Shown here: in pieces, positions 39,146-47,492 of the stretch
Numbering within the stretch: position 1 is the stretch's first letter
How the letters are laid out: each line of letters starts with the position of its first letter
Assembly: GCF_900113225.1 (NCBI RefSeq)
Contig: NZ_FOZE01000002.1
Coordinates: forward strand, 1,736,001-1,800,000
Direction of reading: 5' to 3'
DNA length: 64,000 bases
Source: Mitsuaria sp. PDC51
GTDB lineage: Bacteria; Pseudomonadota; Gammaproteobacteria; Burkholderiales; Burkholderiaceae_C
Notes under the pieces: model-generated
Told to the model about the DNA's origin: nothing
The model's input: only the letters and a program-made list of their open reading frames with translations
Database searches by the model: none
Made by a program: the position numbers and the translations under genes

Positions 39146-39913
39146 ATGTCCCTGATCGAGCGCCCCCCCGCCGTCCTCGACGCGATCGTCGTGCATCGCA
39201 ATCCGCTGCTGCGCGCCGGCATCGCCGCCGCGCTGTCGCCCTTCTTCCGCGCGCACGACACCGGCGACGACGGGCTGCCGTCCGGCTTCCCGTCGCTGGG
39301 CGCGGCGGGGCCGGGCAGCCGGAGCACGTCGGTGCGGTTGGTGATCGCGGATCATGAGGGCGCGCTGCAGTCGCTGGCCGGCGCGCCGCGCCGCGGCGGC
39401 GCCGGCACGGCCTCGGGCGGCGTGCCTGCGCCGCAGTGGCTGGTGGTGAGTCCGGTCACGCACGGCGGCCGCGTCCGTCACGCGATGGCGGCGGGCGTGC
39501 TCGGCTATGTGCATGCGGCCTGCGCGCTCGAGGAACTGCGCGACGCCGCGCGTGCCGTCGCGGCCGGACGGCGTTATCTCTGCCGCACGGCGGCCGGTGC
39601 CGTGGCCGAGGGCTGGCTCGGGGACGAGCTCACGCCGCGTGAGCGCGACGTGCTGCGCATGCTCTGCCTGGGCCTGGACAACAAGTCGATCGGCCTGCGG
39701 CTGGGCGTCGCGGCGGGCACCGTCAAGACGCATGTGAAGACGCTGCTGCAGAAGCTGGGCGCGCGCAGCCGCACCCAGGCCGCCACCGAGGCGCTGCGCC
39801 GCGGGTTGCTGGACGACGAGCCGGTGGCCGACGATCCGGTGCCGCTGCCGGCGCGTCCGTCGCGCGGCGCCGCGCAAGGGCTCTACCGGCTCCAGCCGCT
39901 GCCGGCCGCATGA
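39146..39913 (+). CDS. LuxR-type regulator with degenerate receiver
   Basis: A 255-residue protein. The C-terminal helix-turn-helix (about 172-235; LTPRERDVLRMLCLGLDNKSIGLRLGVAAGTVKTHVKTLLQKLG) is canonical. The N-terminal domain follows the receiver layout, but the acidic pocket is replaced by VVHRNPLLRAGI, and a 30-residue Gly/Ser-rich insertion interrupts it. Phosphorylation is therefore doubtful; IADHEGA holds the only candidate Asp. The start at 39146 fits the MSLIERPP sequence. It ends 82 bases before the histidine kinase and is probably cotranscribed with it. Confidence 0.82.
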   Translation: MSLIERPPAVLDAIVVHRNPLLRAGIAAALSPFFRAHDTGDDGLPSGFPSLGAAGPGSRSTSVRLVIADHEGALQSLAGAPRRGGAGTASGGVPAPQWLVVSPVTHGGRVRHAMAAGVLGYVHAACALEELRDAARAVAAGRRYLCRTAAGAVAEGWLGDELTPRERDVLRMLCLGLDNKSIGLRLGVAAGTVKTHVKTLLQKLGARSRTQAATEALRRGLLDDEPVADDPVPLPARPSRGAAQGLYRLQPLPAA

Positions 39914-39995
39914 CCGGGACGACGCGCGCTTGACCGCAGGGGGCCCGGGTCGGCACAGTCGCCGGCCGGCATGGCACCGGACGGAGGGAGGTCGA

Positions 39996-42900
39996 GTGGC
40001 GAGGTGGTGGATCGGATGGATGCTGGTGGTCGCGCTTGCGGCCGCGACCGCCCACCCTGCGGGGGGGGCCGCCGCCGAGGGCCTGCCCGATTTCTCCCAT
40101 CGCTCCTGGAACGTCCGCGACGGCGCGCCGGCGGATGTCTGGACGCTGGGCGGCGGGCGAGAGGGCGTGCTGTGGCTGGGCACCGGCATGGGGCTGTACC
40201 GCTTCGACGGCCTGCGCTTCGAGCGTTACCGGCCCGGCGACCAGCCGCTGCCGGCGTTCAACATCAACGCCTTGCTGGTCGACGAGGACCGCACGCTGTG
40301 GATCGGCCTGTTCGAAGGCGGCGTGCTGCGCCTGCGCGACGACGGCGTGACCCGCTACGGCGCGGCGCAGGGGCTGCCCGGCGGCCGCGTGCTGCGCCTG
40401 GCGCGCGCCGGCGGGGCGCTCTGGGCCGCGGCGGGCAAGGGCCTGGCGCGTTTCGACGGCCAGCGCTGGCAGCGCATCGGCGAGGCGCAGGGCTATCCCG
40501 CGGCCGGCGCCGAGTACCTGTTCCGCGACCGCCAGGGCACCTTGTGGGTCAGCTCCGGCGAGCGCCTGTACCGGCTCGCCGCCAATGCCGAGCGCTTCGA
40601 GGACACCGGCGTGCCGCTGGGCCGCAGCGCGGTGATGGCGCAGGACGGCCAGGACCGGCTCTGGATCGCGGACGGCCGCGGCGGCGTGCGGCCGCTGGGG
40701 GTGCCGGGCTCCTGGCGCTCGTGGGCGCAGCTGCCCGACACCGCGCCGGCGCCCGCGCCCGTGCGGATGGACGACCTGGCCGCGGCGCCCTTCTCTCCCA
40801 GCGTGGTGTCCGAGCGCGACGGCCGGCCGTCCACGCTGGTCAAGCAGATGCTGTTCGCCAGTGACGGCGGGCTGTGGGTGACCGTCAACGGTCGCGGCGT
40901 GTTCCGCACCGAGGCCGCGGACGCGGCCCGCCTGATGGCGGGCGAGCAGCTGGACTGGTCGCGCGGGCAGTGGTTCACCGTCGCCGACGGCCTGGGCTCG
41001 TCCATCACCGTGCCGCTGGTGGAAAGCGACGACGGCGAGATCTGGGTCGGCACCAACGTCGGCGTCAGCAGCCTGCGCCAGCACCGCATCCGGAGCGTCA
41101 CGCGGCTGGAGGATGCCGCCTCGACCGGCTTCAACGTGCAGCCGGACGGCAGCGGCGTGCTGCTGTCGAGTTCCTCGGCGAGCTGGCGGGTCGATCCGCC
41201 CGGCGGTGCGGTGCGCGAGACCGGCATCGATCCGCGGCCGAGCTCGCGCCGGCCGGCCACGCAGGCGGTGCGGGCGACCGACGGCTCGCTCTGGCTATGG
41301 GACAACGAGACGCTGTGGCGCGCGCCGCCGGGCGGGCGCTGGGAGCGCTGGGCCCAGCCGCTGCCCGCCGGGACGCGGGCCGCCGCCAGCGGCATGGCCG
41401 CCGATCCGACCGGCGGGCTGTGGCTGTCGCTGCACGAGGTCGGCGTGTTCCACGCGACGCGCGCCGGCATCGCCCGCGTCAGGGAAGGCGAGCTCGACGG
41501 CCAGCCGCCGGGCTCGCTGGCGGTGGACGCGGACGGGGCCGTCTGGTTCGGCCACGACGGCGTGCTCACCGCCATCGACGACCTGGGCCGGCGCCTGCGC
41601 TTCGGTCCGGAGCAGGGCCTGCGCACCGGCCGGATCCTGACGGTGCGCAACACCCGCCACGGCCTGGTCGTCGCCGGCGAGAACGGCGTCGCGCTGGGCC
41701 GGGACGGCCGTTTCGCCACCATCCCCATCGAGCGCGATCCGGCCTTCGGCCGGGTGTCGGGCATCGTCGAGTCCTTCGACGGCGACCTCTGGCTCAACGG
41801 CGGCCGCGGCCTGGTGCGCCTGGCCGCGGCGGAAGTGCCCGCGCTGTTCGAGGCCTCGGCCAGTCCGCTGAGCTACCAGCTGCTGGACGCGGCGGACGGC
41901 CTGCCCGGCATCGCCCGTCAGGCCTCGGCGACGCCGACCGCGGTGCGCGACGCCCGCGGCCGGTTGTGGTTCGTGACCAACCTCGGGGTGGTCTGGCTGG
42001 ACCCGGCGCGCACGCCGCGCAACTCGCGCGAGGTCGGCGTCGACGTGCAGGCGCTGATGGCCGGCGGGCAGAGCTATCCGGCCGCGCAGGGCCAGCAGCT
42101 GCCGCAGGGCACCAATGCGCTGACGCTGCGCTACGCCGCCCGGGTGCTGAGCAAGGCGGAGCAGGTGCGCTACCGCTTCCGACTGGTGGGCGTCGACGCG
42201 GACTGGCGCGACGCCGGCACGCAGCGCGAGGCGACCTACGCCAACCTCGGTCCGGGCGACTACCGCTTCGAGGTGCTGGCCTCCAATCCCGACGGGCTGT
42301 GGAGCCGCCGGCCGTCGGTGCTGGCTTTCCGCATCGCGCCGGCGCTGCACGAGTACGCCGCCTTCCGCTGGGGACTGGCGTTGGCGCTGGTGGGGGCCAT
42401 CTGGGGCGGGTATCGCCTGCGGGTGCGGGCGCTGCAGGCGCGGCTGCGGATGCGGCTGGAGGTGCGCCATCGCGAGCGGGAGCGCATCGCGCGAGACCTG
42501 CACGACACGCTGCTGCAGGGCTTCCAGGGGCTGCTGCTGGGGCTGGATGCGAGCGTGCGACGCGTGACCGACCAGGCGCTGCGGCACAAGATGGAGCGCG
42601 ACCTGACGCGGGCCGAGGGGCTGCTGGCCGAAGGGCGCGATCGCGTCGGCCAGCTGCGTCAGCGCATCGACGACGAGGACGCCGCCGAGCGCGGCGGCTG
42701 GGGGGATGACGACGAGGGCGACGACGACGCAAACGGCGGCGAGCGCCGGGGCTCGGACCGTCGGTTGGCCGAGCGGCTGGCGCGCGCCGGCCAGGACCTG
42801 GTCCGGCCGCCGGGCCAGTTCCGGATCCGGGTGACCGGCACGCCGCGGGCGCTGGCGGCCTCGATCGAAGATGAAATGCTGCTGATCGCGCGCGAGGCCC

Positions 42901-43208
42901 TGACCAATGCCGACCGCCATGCGCGGGCGAGCGAGGTGAGCCTGGAGCTGGACTACCGCGCCGACGGCCTGACGCTGACGGTGCGCGACAACGGCATCGG
43001 CCTGCCGCCGGACTGGGAGGCGCGTCAGCCGCGCGACGGGCGCTACGGCATGTGCGGGATGCGCGAGCGGGCGCGCCTCATGGCGGCGTGCCTGTCGGTG
43101 CGCAGTACGCCGGGCGCCGGCACCGAGCTGGTGCTGCACGTGGCCGATGCGCCACGCGCCGGCTGGCGGGCGCGCTGGCGGCAGCAGCGCGCGGCCGTCT
43201 CCCCGTGA
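39996..43208 (+). CDS. large sensor histidine kinase with beta-propeller sensor (Reg_prop/Y_Y_Y/HisKA_3)
   Basis: A 1070-residue kinase with a signal peptide or anchor (about 6-30). About 14 two-component propeller repeats form a periplasmic sensor (about 40-700; recurrent LWLGTGMGLYRFDG-like units). A Y_Y_Y domain (about 710-790) and one membrane helix (about 793-808) follow. The HisKA_3 box has His836 (RERIARDLHDTLLQGFQG) and an HATPase has N box EALTNADRHA and G box DNGIGLP. A charged Asp/Glu insertion sits near 895-925. The GTG at 39996 follows a strong GGAGGGAGG. Probable partner of the NarL-type regulator at 38336. The ligand is unknown; such propellers often sense carbohydrates. Confidence 0.88.
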   Translation: MARWWIGWMLVVALAAATAHPAGGAAAEGLPDFSHRSWNVRDGAPADVWTLGGGREGVLWLGTGMGLYRFDGLRFERYRPGDQPLPAFNINALLVDEDRTLWIGLFEGGVLRLRDDGVTRYGAAQGLPGGRVLRLARAGGALWAAAGKGLARFDGQRWQRIGEAQGYPAAGAEYLFRDRQGTLWVSSGERLYRLAANAERFEDTGVPLGRSAVMAQDGQDRLWIADGRGGVRPLGVPGSWRSWAQLPDTAPAPAPVRMDDLAAAPFSPSVVSERDGRPSTLVKQMLFASDGGLWVTVNGRGVFRTEAADAARLMAGEQLDWSRGQWFTVADGLGSSITVPLVESDDGEIWVGTNVGVSSLRQHRIRSVTRLEDAASTGFNVQPDGSGVLLSSSSASWRVDPPGGAVRETGIDPRPSSRRPATQAVRATDGSLWLWDNETLWRAPPGGRWERWAQPLPAGTRAAASGMAADPTGGLWLSLHEVGVFHATRAGIARVREGELDGQPPGSLAVDADGAVWFGHDGVLTAIDDLGRRLRFGPEQGLRTGRILTVRNTRHGLVVAGENGVALGRDGRFATIPIERDPAFGRVSGIVESFDGDLWLNGGRGLVRLAAAEVPALFEASASPLSYQLLDAADGLPGIARQASATPTAVRDARGRLWFVTNLGVVWLDPARTPRNSREVGVDVQALMAGGQSYPAAQGQQLPQGTNALTLRYAARVLSKAEQVRYRFRLVGVDADWRDAGTQREATYANLGPGDYRFEVLASNPDGLWSRRPSVLAFRIAPALHEYAAFRWGLALALVGAIWGGYRLRVRALQARLRMRLEVRHRERERIARDLHDTLLQGFQGLLLGLDASVRRVTDQALRHKMERDLTRAEGLLAEGRDRVGQLRQRIDDEDAAERGGWGDDDEGDDDANGGERRGSDRRLAERLARAGQDLVRPPGQFRIRVTGTPRALAASIEDEMLLIAREALTNADRHARASEVSLELDYRADGLTLTVRDNGIGLPPDWEARQPRDGRYGMCGMRERARLMAACLSVRSTPGAGTELVLHVADAPRAGWRARWRQQRAAVSP

Positions 43209-43240
43209 AGTCCCCGAGGGTCAGGGCATACCCGGCTTCC

Positions 43241-43275
43241 TAGAATCCGCGCGACGTCGAAGTTCCGACGTTTTC
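43241..43275 (+). promoter_or_regulatory. -10-like element and dyad before a small secreted-protein gene
   Basis: TAGAAT (43241-43246) is a good -10, without a clear -35. ACGTCG-AAGTTC-CGACGT (43254-43271) is a perfect 6-6-6 dyad followed by TTTT. It could be an operator just downstream of the start site or a terminator for the kinase gene. Confidence 0.4.
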
Positions 43276-43289
43276 ACGAGGGAAGAGTG

Positions 43290-43751
43290 ATGAAGAAGTT
43301 TGCCGCGCTGTCCGCGCTGTGCCTGTCCTTGGCCGCCGCGCTCCCCGCCTTCGCCGATCCGGCGCCGGTGCCCGATGCCACCCAGGCGCAATCGCTGCGC
43401 GATGCCGTGCGGGCCGACCGCAAGGGCGTTGTCCTCAAGGCGCTGCAGCTGGACGAGGCGCAGACCAAGAAGTTCGTGCCGGTCTACGAGGCCTATGAGC
43501 GCGAACTGGCCACGCTGAACCGCCAGTTCACCCGCATGTCGGTGGAATTCGTGCAGATCGGCGACAAGCCGACCAATGCGCAGTCGAAGTACTTCTCCAA
43601 GGGCTACCTGGGGTACGTCGACGCTGAGCAGAAGCTCTACAAGAAGTACCACCCGCGTGTGGTGAAGGCGATCGGCGAAGTCGGCGCCGCGCGCTTCCTG
43701 TCCGTGGAACGCCGCATCCGCGCGCTCCAAGACTACGACCTCTGGATCTAA
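43290..43751 (+). CDS. small secreted helical protein, unknown
   Basis: A 153-residue product with a clean signal peptide (MKKFAALSALCLSLAAALPAFA). The mature part is predicted all-helical and charged (RADRKGVVLKALQLDEAQTK, FVPVYEAYERELATLNRQF), ending ALQDYDLWI. It resembles small periplasmic helical proteins of the Spy-like type only in general character. GAGGGAAGAG precedes the ATG at 43290. No family recognised and no clear partner. Confidence 0.75.
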   Translation: MKKFAALSALCLSLAAALPAFADPAPVPDATQAQSLRDAVRADRKGVVLKALQLDEAQTKKFVPVYEAYERELATLNRQFTRMSVEFVQIGDKPTNAQSKYFSKGYLGYVDAEQKLYKKYHPRVVKAIGEVGAARFLSVERRIRALQDYDLWI

Positions 43752-43786
43752 GAGCGAGGGCTACTGCGCGAACGCCAGGCGTCGTT

Positions 43787-43844
43787 GGGCGGATGCTCGG
43801 AATCCTCACGTACCGAAGTACGCTCCGGTTCCTCCGCTCCGCCC
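43787..43844. repeat. extragenic palindromic element
   Basis: A long interrupted hairpin built from three nested stems: GGGCGGA (43787-43793) with TCCGCCC (43838-43844), GGAA (43799-43802) with TTCC (43829-43832), and CGTAC (43809-43813) with GTACG (43818-43822), closed by a CGAA tetraloop. It sits just after the small secreted-protein gene. The CGGAATCCTCACGTAC/GTACGCTCCGGTTCCTCCG composition resembles dispersed elements of Burkholderiales genomes. Confidence 0.65.
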
Positions 43845-43898
43845 GCCTAGCCTGACGTCCGCTCGCGACGCCCCGATCGACCGAGCCAACGAGGCGGT

Positions 43899-43977
43899 GG
43901 TCAGATCCCGCCCAGATCGATCGCGCGCAGCACCGCCTGCGTGCGGTCAAGGATGCTCTTCTTCGCGAACATCGCGA
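43899..43977 (-). pseudogene. tandem-duplicated 3' end of the NarL-type regulator gene
   Basis: These 79 bases are an imperfect copy of 43978-44056, the 3' end of the adjacent response regulator gene, placed directly in tandem. The minus-strand reading ends MFAKKSILDRTQAVLRAI DLGGI then stop, against VFAKMGVRDRTQAVLRAI DLGWI in the intact gene. It has only the last recognition-helix segment and cannot be a functional regulator. Confidence 0.85.
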
Positions 43978-43979
43978 GG

Positions 43980-44627
43980 TCAGATCCAGCCCAGATCGAT
44001 CGCGCGCAGCACGGCCTGCGTGCGGTCGCGGACGCCCATCTTCGCGAACACCGCGGAGCAGTGGTTCTTGATGACGCCTTCGCTGTTGCCCAGCAGCGCG
44101 GCGATCTCGGTGTTGCTGCGGCCGCTGGCCACCAGGCGCAGCACCTGCAGCTCCTTGGGGCTGAGCGGCTCGGGCTCCGCCGTCGCCGCGAAGGCGCGCT
44201 CCACCGGCGCGCGCTCCATGCGCTCGGTCAGCAGCGGACGCAGCGCCGTCGAGCCACCCACCACGTCGCGCAGCGCCTGCACCAGCGTGTCCGGGCTGAT
44301 CGCCTTCAGCAGGAACCCGCGCGCCCCCGCGCGCACCGCCTCGTCGAAAGCCGCCGTGTCGTCGAAGGTGGTCAGCAGCACCACCGGGATCTTCAGCGCC
44401 CGCGCCGCCAGCGCCCGGATCAGCCCGATCCCGTCCAGCCGCGGCATCCGCATGTCCGACAGGATCACGTCCGGCTGCTCGCGCGCCAGCAACTCCAGCG
44501 CCTCCGCGCCGTCCGACGCCTCGCCCACCAGGCGGATGTCGTCGTGCAGCGCCAGCAGGCCCTTCAGCCCCTCGCGCACCAGTTGCTGGTCTTCCACCAG
44601 CAGCAGCTTGATCGTGTTGTCGCTCAT
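43980..44627 (-). CDS. NarL/FixJ family response regulator
   Basis: A 215-residue regulator with a complete receiver (Glu12-Asp13, Asp58 in LSDMRMPRLDG, Thr of LTTFDD, Lys of LLKAI) and a LuxR helix-turn-helix (about 150-212; LSPKELQVLRLVASGRSNTEIAALLGNSEGVIKNHCSAVF). AAGGAGAC precedes the ATG. It follows its kinase by 32 bases in the same direction, a standard two-gene system. Output genes cannot be inferred. Confidence 0.92.
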   Translation of the reverse strand: MSDNTIKLLLVEDQQLVREGLKGLLALHDDIRLVGEASDGAEALELLAREQPDVILSDMRMPRLDGIGLIRALAARALKIPVVLLTTFDDTAAFDEAVRAGARGFLLKAISPDTLVQALRDVVGGSTALRPLLTERMERAPVERAFAATAEPEPLSPKELQVLRLVASGRSNTEIAALLGNSEGVIKNHCSAVFAKMGVRDRTQAVLRAIDLGWI

Positions 44628-44659
44628 GTCGTCTCCTTGCTGGATGGCGCAATCCCGGT

Positions 44660-45907
44660 TCAGGCGCGCCGCGGGCAGTTCAGTTCGATCAGGAATCCGG
44701 GGTGATGCCGCAGCACCTGCATCGTCCCGCCCAGTTCGGCCATGCGTTCCTGCATGCCCTTGAGGCCGTTGCCCTCGCGCAGCTTGCGCGTGCCGCGGCC
44801 ATTGTCGTCAACCCGCACCCGGACCTGCGGACCGGATTCGTCCACCGCCTCCAGGCTGACGCGCACCCGCGTCGCGCCGGCATGGCGCACCGCGTTGGTC
44901 ACCGCCTCCTGCACGCAGCGCAGCAGCGCGTGCGCGCAGCGCGGCGTCAGGTCCTGCGCGACCGGGTCCAGCGCCAGCTCGATCTGCGTGCTGGCGATGC
45001 CGTCGGCCAGCGTGCGCAGCGCGGCCTCGAGGTTGATGCGCTGGCTCTCCCGTTCGCGCGATACCGCCGCGCGGACCTCCGCCAGCAGCCCCGCCGCGCC
45101 CAGCTTGGCCTTCTCGACCGCCTGCGCGGCGCCGGGCTCGTCGTGGCGGCGCAGCAGCGCCTCGCTCAGCTGCAGGTGCAGGTTGAGCGCGGTCAGGTGA
45201 TGCCCCATCACGTCGTGCAGCTCGCGCGCCATGTGCAGGCGCTCGGCATACCGCAGCTGCTCGATCTGCAGCCGCTCGCCCGATTCCTTCTCGGCCAGCA
45301 TGGCCTGGAACCAGCGTCTGCGCTCGGCCTCCGCCGCGGCCAGCCGGCCCAGCCCGAAGGCCATGCCGTGCAGCGCCACCATCGACATCGACAGCCCCAG
45401 GCTGTTCAGCCACCAGGGCAGGTCGGGCTGGAGCTGCTCGAGCCGCTGGGCCTCGCTGGGCAGCAGCCAGTACAGCGCCACGCTGATCACGACCTGCGCG
45501 AGCGCGAAATTGAAGGCGCGCCGCACGTTCAGCAGCAGCGCCGCCAGCACGGTCACGAGGAAGGGCAGCCCCGGCGTGACCAGCAGCGCCAGCACGTTCA
45601 GCAGCAGCACGCGGGCGAGCGCGTCGGCCGGCGGCAGGTCCAGGTGTTGCTGGCGTGCCAGCCGCCAGAAGTGCCACGCGAACAGCATCACCAGCGCCAG
45701 GCAGGTGAGCACGAAGGGCGCGTCGTGGGTGTCGCCGCCGGTGCGGCGGTAGAGGCTGGCCAGGACGCCGTCGTAGGGCTCGGTCGCGTTGCCCATCAGG
45801 CCCCAGACCGCCGAGCCCAGCTCCAGCAGACAGATCGCCAGGGCGGCAATGCGCAGCACGAAGGCGGGCTGGGCGATGCGGGCGAGCAGACGATCCAAGG
45901 GGTCCAT
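44660..45907 (-). CDS. HisKA_3 sensor histidine kinase
   Basis: A 415-residue membrane kinase. Six or so hydrophobic segments within residues 15-190 form an unclassified membrane sensor. The phospho-acceptor box ERLHMARELHDVMGHHLTALN places the active His at 231, and a compact HATPase domain has QEAVTNAVRHAGAT and DNGRGT followed by GNGLKGMQERMAELGG. This is the DesK/LiaS-like layout in which the signal is membrane-embedded. Partner is the regulator at 43980. Confidence 0.92.
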   Translation of the reverse strand: MDPLDRLLARIAQPAFVLRIAALAICLLELGSAVWGLMGNATEPYDGVLASLYRRTGGDTHDAPFVLTCLALVMLFAWHFWRLARQQHLDLPPADALARVLLLNVLALLVTPGLPFLVTVLAALLLNVRRAFNFALAQVVISVALYWLLPSEAQRLEQLQPDLPWWLNSLGLSMSMVALHGMAFGLGRLAAAEAERRRWFQAMLAEKESGERLQIEQLRYAERLHMARELHDVMGHHLTALNLHLQLSEALLRRHDEPGAAQAVEKAKLGAAGLLAEVRAAVSRERESQRINLEAALRTLADGIASTQIELALDPVAQDLTPRCAHALLRCVQEAVTNAVRHAGATRVRVSLEAVDESGPQVRVRVDDNGRGTRKLREGNGLKGMQERMAELGGTMQVLRHHPGFLIELNCPRRA

Positions 45908-46128
45908 CCAGGCGAGGCGGCAACACGCCAGCGTGCCACAGGCGACGTCCGGCAGGGAAGGTGCGCATTGTCATGGGACACCGGCCGCGGCGGTTCCGGC
46001 CATGCGACGAGTGCCCCGAATCGCTGGATGAGCTGCCGGCGGGCGTGCGACGGGCAGCGGACCGCCGCCGCGCCGGCCCCGGTCGGCTGGGCACGCGGGA
46101 CGGCCCGCCAGCGGACGCGGCCTTCGGA

Positions 46129-47235
46129 CTACGCGATCGCTTCCGCGATGACGCCGCCGCCCAGGCAGACGTCGCCGTCGTAGAGCACCGCGCTCTGGCC
46201 GGGCGTGACCGCCCATTGCGGCTGCGGGAAGTCCAGGCGGATGCTGCCCTCGCCGGGGGTCAGCGCGCAGGGCGCGTCGGCCTGCCGGTAGCGGGTCTTG
46301 GCGCCGAAGCCGCCGAAGGCCGGCGCCTGGCCGGTCCAGCTCAGGTCCTGCGCCACCAGACCGCGGCTCTGCAGCAGCGGGTGGTCGCGGCCCTGGACGA
46401 CCACCAGCGTGTTGCTCGCCAGGTCCTTGCGGGCGACGAACCAGGGCTCGTGCTCGCCGCCGCCGCGCGGCGCGCCCTTCTCCTTCACGCCGCCGATGCC
46501 CAGCCCCTGGCGCTGGCCCAGCGTGTAGAAGGACAAGCCGACGTGCTCGCCCAGCTTGCGGCCGCGCTCGTCCTTGATCGGGCCGGGCTTGTGGGAGAGG
46601 TAGCGGTTGAGGAACTCGCGGAAGGGCCGTTCGCCGATGAAGCAGATGCCGGTCGAGTCCTTCTTCTTCGCATTGGGCAGCCCGATCTCCTCGGCCAGCC
46701 GGCGCACTTCGGTCTTGGGCAGCTCGCCGACCGGGAACATCGTCTTGCGCAGCTGCGCCTGGTTGAGCCGGTGCAGGAAGTAGCTCTGGTCCTTGAGCGG
46801 ATCCAGGCCCTTGAGCAGCTGCACCTGGCCGTCCTGTTCGCGCACCCGGGCGTAATGGCCGGTGGCGATCTTCTCGGCGCCCAGCCGCATCGCGTGGTCC
46901 AGGAAGGCCTTGAACTTGATCTCGGCGTTGCACAGCACGTCCGGGTTGGGCGTGCGGCCGGCCTGGTACTCGCGCAGGAACTCGGCGAAGACGCGGTCCT
47001 TGTACTCGGCGGCGAAGTTCACATGCTCGATCTCGATGCCGATCACGTCGGCCACCGCCGCCGCGTCGACGAAGTCGATGTTGGAGGAGCAGTACTCGCT
47101 GTCGTCGTCGTCTTCCCAGTTCTTCATGAAGATGCCGACGACCTCATGGCCCGCCTGCTTGAGCAGCCAGGCGGACACGGCGGAATCAACGCCGCCGGAC
47201 AGCCCGACGACGATGCGTTGCTTCTTGGGATTCAT
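46129..47235 (-). CDS. mnmA: tRNA 2-thiouridine(34) synthase MnmA
   Basis: Thiolates the wobble uridine of tRNA Lys, Glu and Gln. 368 residues with the PP-loop [13 protein letters not shown], a catalytic Cys in [12 protein letters not shown], and a second Cys in [12 protein letters not shown]. The tRNA-binding blocks [10 protein letters not shown] and HPLLQS are also present. Start at 47235 ([10 protein letters not shown]); a six-residue longer form is less typical. In E. coli mnmA is adjacent to nudJ; here the two are on the same strand but separated by an opposed regulator gene. Confidence 0.95.
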   Translation of the reverse strand: MNPKKQRIVVGLSGGVDSAVSAWLLKQAGHEVVGIFMKNWEDDDDSEYCSSNIDFVDAAAVADVIGIEIEHVNFAAEYKDRVFAEFLREYQAGRTPNPDVLCNAEIKFKAFLDHAMRLGAEKIATGHYARVREQDGQVQLLKGLDPLKDQSYFLHRLNQAQLRKTMFPVGELPKTEVRRLAEEIGLPNAKKKDSTGICFIGERPFREFLNRYLSHKPGPIKDERGRKLGEHVGLSFYTLGQRQGLGIGGVKEKGAPRGGGEHEPWFVARKDLASNTLVVVQGRDHPLLQSRGLVAQDLSWTGQAPAFGGFGAKTRYRQADAPCALTPGEGSIRLDFPQPQWAVTPGQSAVLYDGDVCLGGGVIAEAIA

Positions 47236-47376
47236 GGGGCGCGATTGTCCCAAAGGTCCGCAAGACCTGTCCGGCGCGGGGCCGGCCGCCGCCCGACGGG
47301 CCTCGGCGCCCCTTCACCCACCCCCTCCACCCCCGATTTCGTGACGCCGTTCACGCCCCACGGCGCCCGGGGGGAG

Positions 47377-47400
47377 GCGTGTCAGGAATGGCTGACACGC
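47377..47400. promoter_or_regulatory. GacA-box-like palindrome upstream of the REC-GAF gene
   Basis: GCGTGTCAG (47377-47385) and CTGACACGC (47392-47400) are perfect 9-bp arms with a six-base centre GAATGG. The core TGTCAG-N6-CTGACA has exactly the layout of the GacA/UvrY site TGTAAG-N6-CTTACA with one changed base per arm. It lies 92 bases before the start at 47493. Confidence 0.65.
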
Positions 47401-47492
47401 GCTGCGCGATTCGACGCACAGCGGGGCCGGTGGTCGCCGACTCCTCCGCCTCGCGGCGTCCGAAGAAACTGAATGAAACAGGGAGACCGATC

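Noticed and set aside
45969-45980. TGTC-ATGG-GACA upstream of the histidine kinase as a second GacA-like site
   Set aside because: The arms are only four bases and the spacing does not match the TGTCAG-N6-CTGACA site; expected by chance.
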